Positions 15,856-23,444 of a stretch of 34,394 nt of DNA are shown here, piece after piece. The first letter of the stretch is position 1, and each line of letters opens with the position of its first letter. The DNA is from an uncultured Lachnospiraceae bacterium (lineage in GTDB: Bacteria; Bacillota; Clostridia; Lachnospirales; Lachnospiraceae), in the NCBI GenBank assembly GCA_910585655.1, contig CAJUFW010000003.1, positions 7,006 to 41,399 on the forward strand, written 5' to 3'. The notes under the pieces were generated by a model that worked only from the letters and a program-made list of their open reading frames with translations, had not been told where the DNA came from and did not search any database. Made by a program: the position numbers and the translations under genes.

Positions 15856-16218
15856 CTAACCGATAACTTTTTTCACGGCTTCTAAGACACGATCTGCCTG
15901 GAACGGCTTAACGATGAAATCTTTTGCTCCCGCCTGAATAGACTCGATAACCATTGCCTGCTGTCCCATAGCCGAACACATAATAATCATCGCGCCCGGA
16001 TCGGTTTCCTTGATTTTCTTTAACGCCTGAATACCGTCCATCTCCGGCATCGTAATATCCATCATAACCAAATCAGGCTTTAGCTCGTTATACTTTTCCA
16101 CTGCCTTTTGACCGTTTTCTGCCTCTCCTACTACGTTATAGCCATTTTTGGTAAGGATATCCTTGATCATCATCCTCATAAATGCCGCATCGTCACAAAT
16201 TAAAATATTCTTTGCCAT
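15856..16218 (-). CDS. cheY: Chemotaxis response regulator CheY
   Basis: 120 residues forming a single receiver domain. The acidic pocket is Asp9/Asp10, the phospho-accepting Asp54 is in LVMMDITMPEMDG, the switch Ser82 follows in MIIMCSAMGQQ, and Lys104 is in FIVKPF. There is no output domain. CheY-P binds FliM/FliY, whose genes lie upstream. It lies 72 bases after fliY and has its own AGGAG site. Confidence 0.96.
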   Translation of the reverse strand: MAKNILICDDAAFMRMMIKDILTKNGYNVVGEAENGQKAVEKYNELKPDLVMMDITMPEMDGIQALKKIKETDPGAMIIMCSAMGQQAMVIESIQAGAKDFIVKPFQADRVLEAVKKVIG

Positions 16219-16290
16219 ACTCTCTCTCCTATCTAAGCAGCCTTCTCGCTTCCCGCGCTCTCCGCCTGTCCCTGGCTTTGGTCTGCTTTA

Positions 16291-17565
16291 TTATCGTACA
16301 ATCTCTGTTATTCTGATACCGAAGCTGTCTTCTATTACTACAACCTCACCTTTTGCTACAAATTTTCCATTGACGAGGACATCAATTGCCTCCCCGGCCA
16401 ATTTATTTAATTCTATGATCGTACCAGGTGAAAAATCCAAGATTTCTTTTATGGACTTGTTGGTTCTGCCTAGTTCCACCGTTACTTCTAACGGCACATC
16501 CATAATCAAATCAATGTTTTCCTGCTGAGCCAATGGACTGATATTCGTAGCAAACGACTGGAACTGCGCTGGCGCTACGTTGAAATTTTGTTGCGGCATA
16601 CCCATCTGTGGCATCCCCATACCTGCCATATTCGTGCCAGGCATCTGCATCCCATATCCAGGCATTCCCATCTGCTGTGCTGCCGGATTCGGCTGCATCA
16701 TACCTGCGTTCATCTGAGGCATACCAGGCTGCATCATAGCCCCCATCTGGTTCATTCCAGACATATCGGCTCCTGGCATTCCCATACCTGCACCTGCCAT
16801 ACCACCCATATCGGCGGCTCCTGGCATCGGCGCACTTGGCGCCGGCTGAGGCGGTTCCGGCTGAGACGGCGCTGCATTAGCCTCCGTCGATTCTATAAAC
16901 TTATTATACAAATCCTTTGCAAAATCAACCGGATATAACTGCATAAGTTCACTGTCTAAAAGCGTTCCTATCTCTAACCGGAAAGATACCCGGATAAAGG
17001 TTCCCTGTAAAAAAGGTCCTAAATTTTCACTGGAAATCGTATCGTTCAAATCGATCAGGCTTGCTACCGGCGGACTGATGTCCACCTTCTTTTCCAACAT
17101 AGAGGAAAGTGAGGTAGATGCCGAACCCATCATCTGGTTCATCGCCTCACCAATCGCACTTAGATGAAGTTCGGAAAGCTCGCTGTCCTCCGAAACCGTT
17201 CCGTCACCACCCATCATCAGATCCGTGATGATTTTTACGTCATCCTCCCGTAAAATCAGGACATTATTCCCGTCTAACCCCTCTATGTATGAAATTTGAA
17301 TAAATACACAAGGTCTTGTATAGGAATTCGAGATATCATCCCAGTTTGCAAGCGAAACATTCGGTGTTGTAATATTCACCCGCTGGTTAAGCAAAGTGGA
17401 CAATGTAGTCGCTGCCGTTCCCATGCTGATATTGGATATCTCCCCTATGGCGTCCTTTTCTTCCGAAGTGAGATATTCCTCCTCATGGGCGGCTTCTTCC
17501 TCTTCGTCGCCTCCTATGCTTCCTAGCAGGGCGTTGATCTCTTCCTGGGAGAGCATCTGATCCAT
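16291..17565 (-). CDS. fliY: Flagellar motor switch phosphatase FliY with a Met-rich linker
   Basis: 424 residues. The N-terminal LSQEEINALLG (5-15) is the CheY-P-binding EIDALL-type peptide. The middle domain has two complete phosphatase motifs: Asp38, Glu42, Asn45, Pro68 and Ser136, Glu140, Asn143, Pro166. The C-terminal FliN/SpoA domain spans about 350-424 (VPLEVTVELGRTNKSIKEIL). Between them, residues 230-340 form a linker that starts Pro/Ser/Gln-rich and becomes extremely Met/Gly/Pro/Gln-rich: 23 of residues 247-323 are Met. FliY is a C-ring component and the main motor-localised CheY-P phosphatase in Firmicutes. It starts 4 bases after fliM. Confidence 0.97.
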   Translation of the reverse strand: MDQMLSQEEINALLGSIGGDEEEEAAHEEEYLTSEEKDAIGEISNISMGTAATTLSTLLNQRVNITTPNVSLANWDDISNSYTRPCVFIQISYIEGLDGNNVLILREDDVKIITDLMMGGDGTVSEDSELSELHLSAIGEAMNQMMGSASTSLSSMLEKKVDISPPVASLIDLNDTISSENLGPFLQGTFIRVSFRLEIGTLLDSELMQLYPVDFAKDLYNKFIESTEANAAPSQPEPPQPAPSAPMPGAADMGGMAGAGMGMPGADMSGMNQMGAMMQPGMPQMNAGMMQPNPAAQQMGMPGYGMQMPGTNMAGMGMPQMGMPQQNFNVAPAQFQSFATNISPLAQQENIDLIMDVPLEVTVELGRTNKSIKEILDFSPGTIIELNKLAGEAIDVLVNGKFVAKGEVVVIEDSFGIRITEIVR

Positions 17566-17569
17566 GTTC

Positions 17570-18550
17570 TCACTCCTCCTCTCTTACTATTGAAGTCACT
17601 CTTACTGCATATAAATCAGAAGAAGCTCCAGGCAATGCCTTGAACTTTTTCATATTGCCTACATAGACATCCAGCTCATCCTCTACCTTTGTATTGAGCC
17701 GGATCACATCCCCGATCTGGAGATTCATAAAATCATTGACAGAAAGCACGCTTTGACCAAGTACGGCGCGAACCGGAATCTGCGCCCTGGCAATCGTCAC
17801 TTCAATCATTTCCTCATAGCCCTTATCATCTTTTGCCTGCAGCGTCGAGAACCAATACTTTGTATTCAAACGGTCAATGACATCTTCCAATACGATATAC
17901 GGCAGACAAAAATTCACTAATCCCTCTACATTGGCAATTCGTACATTCAACGTCACTAACGCCGTCATCTCCTGCGGAGAAATGATCTGAGCAAACTGAG
18001 AATTCGTCTCAATCCGTACCAATCTCGGCTCAATCTCCAATACATTCTGCCATGGCTCCCGCAGCAGATTGGTACATACATTTAAGATACGCTCAATAAT
18101 CACTAACTCTATCTCGGAAAATTCCCTGGACTTTTCCAGAGGATTCCCACTTCCGCCTAACAGACGGTCAATAATGGCATATCCCAAATTAGACGCCATC
18201 TCTATGACCACATTTCCTTCTAATGGTGCAAAGTTCGCAATCCCCAAAAGCATCGGATTCGATAGAGCATTGGAAAACTCGGAATAGGTAATTACCTCGG
18301 AATTTACGACCTCTACCTGTACATTTTTACGTAGATAAGCCGACAGGTGCGAGGTCAGCAAACGTGCATAATGCTCATATATAGTCTCTAAAGTACGCAA
18401 ATGCTCTTTAGAAAACTTGGAGGGTCTGGCAAAATCGTATACCTTCACGGATTTTTCGCCGCTGTCCTTTAGGCCTTCCATATCCATCTCGCCACTATTA
18501 ATATTGGCAAGCAGCGCGTCTATCTCCTCCTGGGAAAGAACGTCACCCAT
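17570..18550 (-). CDS. fliM: Flagellar motor switch protein FliM
   Basis: 326 residues. The N-terminal LSQEEIDALLANI (5-17) binds CheY-P, the middle CheC-like domain lacks the phosphatase residues, and the C-terminal SpoA domain (about 245-320, IPVRAVLGQSVLSVNDFMNLQIGD) binds FliN/FliY. It is the first gene after the 163-base gap that carries a probable internal promoter, so expression of the switch/export segment may be separately tuned. The ATG is preceded by GGGGGGTG. Confidence 0.97.
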   Translation of the reverse strand: MGDVLSQEEIDALLANINSGEMDMEGLKDSGEKSVKVYDFARPSKFSKEHLRTLETIYEHYARLLTSHLSAYLRKNVQVEVVNSEVITYSEFSNALSNPMLLGIANFAPLEGNVVIEMASNLGYAIIDRLLGGSGNPLEKSREFSEIELVIIERILNVCTNLLREPWQNVLEIEPRLVRIETNSQFAQIISPQEMTALVTLNVRIANVEGLVNFCLPYIVLEDVIDRLNTKYWFSTLQAKDDKGYEEMIEVTIARAQIPVRAVLGQSVLSVNDFMNLQIGDVIRLNTKVEDELDVYVGNMKKFKALPGASSDLYAVRVTSIVREEE

Positions 18551-18636
18551 TTTGTCACCCCCCTGGTGTTTATCACTTCTATTTTGACGAACTCCCAGAA
18601 ACTACCAGGAGTGTATCATTCGTCTCCCTGAAAAAT

Positions 18637-18665
18637 AGTATACTTCAAAGAAGTATGATTTGCAA
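18637..18665 (-). promoter_or_regulatory. Probable SigA-type internal promoter with palindromic spacer upstream of fliM
   Basis: On the minus strand TTGCAA (18660-18665) and TATACT (18637-18642) are separated by exactly 17 bases. The spacer and the -10 overlap a perfect palindrome, ATACTTC-TTT-GAAGTAT (18640-18656), which could be an operator. Expected start of transcription is near 18630, about 80 bases before the fliM ATG. The gap holds no gene. Confidence 0.5.
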
Positions 18666-18713
18666 CTATTAAAACGCAAAAAATAAAATTGGCAGCCTTT
18701 CCCTGACACCAGA

Positions 18714-19229
18714 CTATTGGAGACGCAGGTTCTTAAAGGAAATATCCGTGATTGTCGTCGAACCAAATTTTATATGAAGATTCTCTAAAACCTCCTGCTT
18801 GACAAGATCTCTGTTATTTTGTACCTCGTCCTTTGTATATTCGCTAAACGTCGTGCTGACCACCTCGGTAATCGTCGCGCCATAACCCGCGATTCCCTCG
18901 CTTAACGTCTTGTAATCATCGCCCTTTTTATTGAGGTATACCGTAACCTGGTCGATAACAGCATATGGATCTTTCAGTTCGCCTTCCACGCTTTTTAAGT
19001 TGATCGTCAACGCACTGTTTTCTAACGCTACCGCTTCCATATCGGTGATCGCCACATCCGATTTTGGCAACGGAGATTCTAACTCCAAATCAATAATAGA
19101 CGCCACCTGGGTAATCAGGGCGTTGGATTTGCTGACAGCCGGAACAACAGTAAAAATAACCGTTGCTGTCAGAGCTACGTTGACAAAGCACAATGCAATC
19201 ACGATGATTGTCAAGATATTTTTCTTCAT
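18714..19229 (-). CDS. fliL: Flagellar basal-body-associated protein FliL
   Basis: 171 residues with one membrane helix at about 5-28 and an extracytoplasmic domain ending in the usual C-terminal pattern (LVKQEVLENLHIKFGSTTITDI). FliL forms a ring around the stator and supports torque. It starts 11 bases after motB with an AGGAG site. It is the last gene before the 163-base gap upstream of fliM. Confidence 0.9.
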   Translation of the reverse strand: MKKNILTIIVIALCFVNVALTATVIFTVVPAVSKSNALITQVASIIDLELESPLPKSDVAITDMEAVALENSALTINLKSVEGELKDPYAVIDQVTVYLNKKGDDYKTLSEGIAGYGATITEVVSTTFSEYTKDEVQNNRDLVKQEVLENLHIKFGSTTITDISFKNLRLQ

Positions 19230-19240
19230 GATTTCGTCTC

Positions 19241-20101
19241 CTATTCTGCTATTTTACTATAGATTTTAATTTCTACCCTACGGTTTTTCTGACGTCCCTC
19301 CGGTGTCTTATTGCTGGCAATCGGATGATATTCTCCTTTTCCCGACGCCTCTAGCATCTCCGGATCCATACCGCACGTATCTACCAAATAATCATATACA
19401 GCACAGGCTCGCCCGGAAGAAAGCCATAGGTTGTTGGGAAAAATCTGGATATCTGTCATTGGGACATTATCCGTATGTCCTTCTATTTTTATCTCAAAGT
19501 CTTCAAAATGCTTTAAAACTTCACTTGCCTTATTTAAAATCGGTTTGGCGTCTTCTTTGATATCCGCTTTTCCGGAATCGAACAGCAAATAGCCGCTGAT
19601 CGAAAGCTGAACGTAATTATAAGCGCTGTCTAGCCCTAATTCCATATAGTCTTCCAAATGGTACTGAGCCAGCAAATCTGCCACATCGCCATACAGCTCC
19701 TCGGTCGCTCCCTTCATCTGCTCCTGGTACTGCTCCACCAGTTCCTCCTCCGAAAGCCCGCCGGTCTGATCCTTTTCCTCTCCAAAGCCTCCCGCATTCT
19801 CTCCCTCCGTTTCATTGGAAGGGATATCGACGCCTAAGTTGGAATAATACTCGCTTAATTCATTGAGCTGGCTGACACCGCTCGAAATCAGGATTCCATC
19901 TGAAAGGGCAGAGCCTCCTCCCGAAAACACACTGAAACTGTTTTGCAGGGACTCTACTACCTTTTCCCATTTTTCATTGTCAATCGAAGACATGGAAAAA
20001 AGCAGCACGAAAAAGCAAAGCAGTAGGTTCATCAAATCACTGAATGTCGCCATCCATTCCGGCGAGCCTTTCTTTGGCTCTTCCGGCTTCTTTTTCGCCA
20101 T
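19241..20101 (-). CDS. motB: Flagellar stator protein MotB
   Basis: 286 residues. A Lys-rich N-terminus leads to the single membrane helix with the proton-binding Asp22 (WMATFSDLMNLLLCFFVLLF). A plug/linker region is followed by an OmpA-like peptidoglycan-binding domain (about 165-280: LLFDSGKADI, EGHTDNVPM, LSSGRACAVYDYL). The linker has an acidic Gly/Glu stretch (about 97-118). The ATG overlaps the motA stop (TAATG), which couples the two stator subunits. The Asp22 context resembles H+-driven MotB; Na+ use cannot be excluded. Confidence 0.96.
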   Translation of the reverse strand: MAKKKPEEPKKGSPEWMATFSDLMNLLLCFFVLLFSMSSIDNEKWEKVVESLQNSFSVFSGGGSALSDGILISSGVSQLNELSEYYSNLGVDIPSNETEGENAGGFGEEKDQTGGLSEEELVEQYQEQMKGATEELYGDVADLLAQYHLEDYMELGLDSAYNYVQLSISGYLLFDSGKADIKEDAKPILNKASEVLKHFEDFEIKIEGHTDNVPMTDIQIFPNNLWLSSGRACAVYDYLVDTCGMDPEMLEASGKGEYHPIASNKTPEGRQKNRRVEIKIYSKIAE

Positions 20102-20898
20102 TATTCCTCACCGCCTTCGTTCTCGTTCATGAACTCCCTATCCTCCGGTGCAAGGAAAGACTTTAATTTCTCCTCGATAACACGCGGATTTTCTCCTGCC
20201 TGGATGGAAAGCAGTCCTTCTACCAGAACCTCCTTCATCTTCATTTCTGCTCCGTCGTGATCTTTTAATTTCGTAGCCACCGGCGTACAGATCCAGTTCG
20301 CAAGCAAGGAACCATAAAAGGTGGTAATCAAGGCTACTGCCATCTGCGGTCCGACGGATGTCGGATCGGACATATTTGCAAGCATGTTGATAAGACCAAT
20401 CAACGTACCAATCATACCCCAGGCAGGACCCATCGCTCCCAAGTTCTCCCAAAAGCTGATTTTTTCCTTATGCCGATCTCCGATACATACCAGCTCGGTC
20501 TCTAAAATGCTTCGTACCAATTCCGGATCCGTACCATCTACGATCAGCAGGATACCCTTTTTCATAAAGGCGTCCTCTAAGCTTCCTGCCGCTTCTTCCA
20601 AAGCCAGCAGACCGTCCTTTCTCGCTACGTTAGACAGGTCTATGATATTTTTAATAACCTCTGCCTCATTCGTCACCATTGGTTTCATAATCAGGGTAAA
20701 GCTTTTCAAATAGCCGACATAAGTTTTGATATCCTTCGCCGCCATCAGAATTGCGCAGAACGCGCCGCCAAAGGTAATCAGCGCTGATTTCCAGTCCAAG
20801 AACCCCATAATAGCAATAGGTCCCTGATCTCCTGACATGATACTAAAAAGCATCAGTACCAGCGCCATCAGCATACCAATCAGACTTGCTATATCCAC
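20101..20898 (-). CDS. motA: Flagellar stator protein MotA (GTG start)
   Basis: 265 residues with four hydrophobic segments: two near the N-terminus (about 1-21, 30-55) and two after the cytoplasmic loop (WGMIGTLIGLINMLANM and MAVALITTFYGSLLANWI). The loop between them carries charged residues that contact FliG. The GTG start at 20898 is chosen because MDIASLIGML is the standard family beginning; the ribosome site (GAGAGG) is modest. MotA with MotB forms the ion channel that drives rotation. Confidence 0.95.
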   Translation of the reverse strand: MDIASLIGMLMALVLMLFSIMSGDQGPIAIMGFLDWKSALITFGGAFCAILMAAKDIKTYVGYLKSFTLIMKPMVTNEAEVIKNIIDLSNVARKDGLLALEEAAGSLEDAFMKKGILLIVDGTDPELVRSILETELVCIGDRHKEKISFWENLGAMGPAWGMIGTLIGLINMLANMSDPTSVGPQMAVALITTFYGSLLANWICTPVATKLKDHDGAEMKMKEVLVEGLLSIQAGENPRVIEEKLKSFLAPEDREFMNENEGGEE

Positions 20899-20946
20899 GA
20901 CAACACACCTCTCTCTTACTTGTAATAATTTTTGTCATTCTTTTAT

Positions 20947-21216
20947 TTATGTAATCAGCGTTCCTTCTTGCTTCTGGCTGGCTTTTTCCGGTTCCTCTCC
21001 TCCGTTTGCCTCATCGTCAGCTTTCAGCAAAAAACCGCCATAAATCTCGCGCTTATAGTATTTTACTAAATTTTTCACGTTTTGTCTACTTTCTTTTACA
21101 AAGATTTTTTTTCCAGTCGTCATCGTTATAACGGTATCCGGAACTTCCTCGACGGTTTCAATCAAATCAGCGTTTAACGTAAAACGCACTCCATTCATCT
21201 TCGTCAGCTCGATCAT
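20947..21216 (-). CDS. flbD: FlbD/SwrD family protein
   Basis: 89 residues. The first 65 match the FlbD family (MIELTKMNGVRFTLNADLIE, then PDTVITMTTGKKIFVKES). B. subtilis SwrD in this position raises flagellar power by acting on the stators, and here motA-motB follow directly, which fits. The Glu/Lys/Gln-rich C-terminal tail (about 66-89) is longer than usual. A GGAGG site precedes the ATG. Confidence 0.92.
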   Translation of the reverse strand: MIELTKMNGVRFTLNADLIETVEEVPDTVITMTTGKKIFVKESRQNVKNLVKYYKREIYGGFLLKADDEANGGEEPEKASQKQEGTLIT

Positions 21217-21285
21217 GTTCTGTATGCCTCCTTGCTACAAAAATAAAAACCCGGTTCGGAGAACTTTCCTGTGATACGAACATAA

Positions 21286-21340
21286 GCGTGCCGGCGAGAG
21301 CGGTTCTCTACCAAATACAAGCCCGCTATCGCTGGCACGC
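21286..21340 (-). other. Strong intergenic stem-loop between flgE and flbD
   Basis: On the transcript, bases from 21340-21323 pair with 21303-21286: 16 of 18 positions pair, with two mismatches and a 19-base loop. It begins 8 bases after the flgE stop. There is no T-run directly after it (a T-rich stretch follows only about 35 bases later), so it looks like an mRNA-processing, stability or attenuation element and not a simple terminator. A GAGAAC in the loop could also pair with the downstream GUUCUC. Confidence 0.6.
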
Positions 21341-21348
21341 CATTGTCA

Positions 21349-22890
21349 TTATCTCTTCAGATTAATCAATTCTTCTAAGAGAGTGTCTGACGTTGTAATA
21401 ATTCTGGAGTTTGCCTGAAATCCTCTCTGAGTTGTAATCATATCCGTAAACTGGGAAGACAAGTCTACGTTGGACATCTCTACGATACCTGGAGAAAGGC
21501 TGCCGCCGTTATCCGTCGGATCCTGACCCACTCCATTAAATCTGCCGGAGTTTTGTGTTTCTTTAAACAAACTGTCTCCGATTGATTCCAAACCGGACGG
21601 ATTTGAAAAAGAAGCGACTGCGATCTGCCCTAACAGTTTTAAATCACTGTTGCTGTAAGAAGCATAAATCTTACCGGCAGAATCTATCGAAATTCCTGTC
21701 ATTTCCCCGGCTGTTTTTCCCTTTCCTCGTCCTTCCGTATCTCCCATAGTAGATTCCAGAGAAGTAGAACCGCTGCCGCTATACATGGTCAAATAGGAAA
21801 AATCAATATCTACTCCGCTGACTCCATTTGTCGCAGCTCCATCCTCTTCTTCTCCTGTTGTCGGAGGAGAAAACGGATCTTCCGGGAAGCCTGTTACTAA
21901 TAAATTCATGCTCTTAATAATTTCCTCTGCAGTAGTCGGACGCTCTGTCGTATCCCCTCCTGCCAGGGAAGAAAAGCTTCCGCCGTCTCCGTTAAAGATT
22001 ACGTTAAAGCCTTCCTGCTCTCCAAAGGAAAAGGTTTTTGTATCTTCATCATATTCCGGCGTCAAGTCAATGGTATCTTCACCAATCTTTAACGTAACTC
22101 CTAACCCATCAATGACCTGATAACCCGGACCGCCATCCTCTCCGCCGTCTTCTGTTCGCTGTAGGAAGATAGAATTGTTGTTAGAATCCACAATATCCTT
22201 TAACTGTACGTTATAGGCATTGGCGCTTTCCTCTGTCTGCGTCATCGTAAATTTTGCCGTATAATAATAACCTAAATTATCATAAAAGCTGACCTGGAAA
22301 TTCTTTCCTGTTGTTCCCGGAGCAATCTGAGTATCCTTTTTATCAATATTTCCCGTCATATAAGCATAGTCCGTCTTTTCCGGCGGTACGCTTAAATTCT
22401 CCGGAGACATAATTCTCAAATCAGAAACTTCTGCCGATTTCGTCTTTGTCGGATCATCCGGATCGACCTGCCATCCCTGTACAATCGCCCCGGTCGCGGT
22501 ACAAAGCGTTCCGTTCCCGTCTACCATAAACGCGCCGTTTTTGGTAAAATAATTTGTCCCGCCGCTTTTGACGATAAAGAACGCGTCGCCGTTTATCATG
22601 ACATGGAACGGATCGTTAGTCGTCTGAGCGCCACCCGGTTCTTTAATGTTTTTGGTAATTGACGCCATTGTCGATCCAAGACCGATCTGCTTGGCATTGA
22701 TACCGGCTTTTCCGGTGGTATCATTGGCGCCGGACGATGCCTGTGTCGTCTGATAAAAAACATCGTTAAAAATAACGGTGCTGGCTTTAAAACCAGCGGT
22801 ATTGACGTTGGCGATATTATTACCGATTACGTCCATTTTGCTCTGGTGTGTTCTAAGACCTGCCACACCGGCATACATTGCTCGCATCAT
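21349..22890 (-). CDS. flgE: Flagellar hook protein FlgE
   Basis: 513 residues. The N-terminus (MMRAMYAGVAGLRTHQSKMD, then GNNIANVNTAGFKAS) and C-terminus (VDLSSQFTDMITTQRGFQAN, then ELINLKR) are the rod/hook coiled-coil signatures. The centre is the variable surface domain with an acidic Gly/Pro/Glu-rich loop near 340-365. The two adjacent ATGs at 22890 and 22887 are both usable; GGGAGG lies upstream. FlgE polymerises into the universal joint under the FlgD cap. Stem-loops lie on both sides of the gene. Confidence 0.96.
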   Translation of the reverse strand: MMRAMYAGVAGLRTHQSKMDVIGNNIANVNTAGFKASTVIFNDVFYQTTQASSGANDTTGKAGINAKQIGLGSTMASITKNIKEPGGAQTTNDPFHVMINGDAFFIVKSGGTNYFTKNGAFMVDGNGTLCTATGAIVQGWQVDPDDPTKTKSAEVSDLRIMSPENLSVPPEKTDYAYMTGNIDKKDTQIAPGTTGKNFQVSFYDNLGYYYTAKFTMTQTEESANAYNVQLKDIVDSNNNSIFLQRTEDGGEDGGPGYQVIDGLGVTLKIGEDTIDLTPEYDEDTKTFSFGEQEGFNVIFNGDGGSFSSLAGGDTTERPTTAEEIIKSMNLLVTGFPEDPFSPPTTGEEEDGAATNGVSGVDIDFSYLTMYSGSGSTSLESTMGDTEGRGKGKTAGEMTGISIDSAGKIYASYSNSDLKLLGQIAVASFSNPSGLESIGDSLFKETQNSGRFNGVGQDPTDNGGSLSPGIVEMSNVDLSSQFTDMITTQRGFQANSRIITTSDTLLEELINLKR

Positions 22891-22921
22891 AATGAATTGA
22901 CCTCCCTGTGTCTGTGCAGCT

Positions 22922-22949
22922 CCCGTCCCCTCTGTCAGTCGGGGACGGG
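22922..22949 (-). other. GC-rich stem-loop upstream of flgE
   Basis: A perfect 9-base inverted repeat (cccgtcccc and ggggacggg) with a 10-base loop lies in the 81-base gap between the TIGR02530-type gene and flgE. It is not followed by a T-run. It stands 31 bases before the flgE start, close to its ribosome site. Confidence 0.6.
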
Positions 22950-22971
22950 GAAGCCTCCGTTTTGGTCCGGC

Positions 22972-23373
22972 TTAACTAAATACTGCACCGTCAATATTCG
23001 TAAACACTTTGCTATCGTTTTCCCCCATCGCTGTCACTACCGTATTGTTTTTGACGTTTACGATAAACGCCAGATCATCTACGATAATCAAAGACTCCTG
23101 TATTCCCTTCTGCCTCGCCCGATCCGTTCCGTTGTGCAGCCGTAACATCTGCTCTTCGGACAGACGGATTTGACGGCTTGAAAGCCGTTCGTTGGCATGG
23201 CGGGAAAACTTTAATTCCTGTGCCTCTTCCTGTTTGACAGATATGGATTTTAAGAGTTCTCCAAAGCTGGCCTTCGCTTCTTTTGGAGCCGCTGCCTGCT
23301 TTGCCGGATTCTGTTTAAGATATGCCCCGGTCATCTGTTCAATGGAAGTAAAATTGCCATTTTTAATATTCAA
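22972..23373 (-). CDS. Flagellar operon protein of TIGR02530 type (TTG start)
   Basis: 133 residues, no membrane segment. The central part (FSRHANERLSSRQIRLSEEQMLRL) and the following LIVDDLAFIVNVKNNTVVTA match the small flagellar operon protein family found between flgD and flgE in Clostridia. The function is not established in the literature I know; position suggests a hook-assembly role. The TTG at 23373 is chosen because GGAG lies about 11 bases upstream and no ATG occurs before residue 14. Confidence 0.88.
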   Translation of the reverse strand: MNIKNGNFTSIEQMTGAYLKQNPAKQAAAPKEAKASFGELLKSISVKQEEAQELKFSRHANERLSSRQIRLSEEQMLRLHNGTDRARQKGIQESLIIVDDLAFIVNVKNNTVVTAMGENDSKVFTNIDGAVFS

Positions 23374-23444
23374 GCTATGACACGCTCCTTTCGCTTAGAA
23401 GCTACGCCTTTCTACTCTATTCTGCTTCTGTTTCCAGTATCCTT

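Noticed and set aside
16763-16815. Two exact GCCGATAT matches (16763-16770 and 16808-16815) on the minus strand
   Set aside because: They lie inside the fliY linker coding region and have no TAAA-like -35 at 14-16 bases upstream; they reflect repeated Ala-Asp-Met codons.
18667-18712. T-rich stretch after fliL as a terminator
   Set aside because: The hairpin before the T-run is only about 5 pairs with G-U pairs, so a real terminator cannot be supported.
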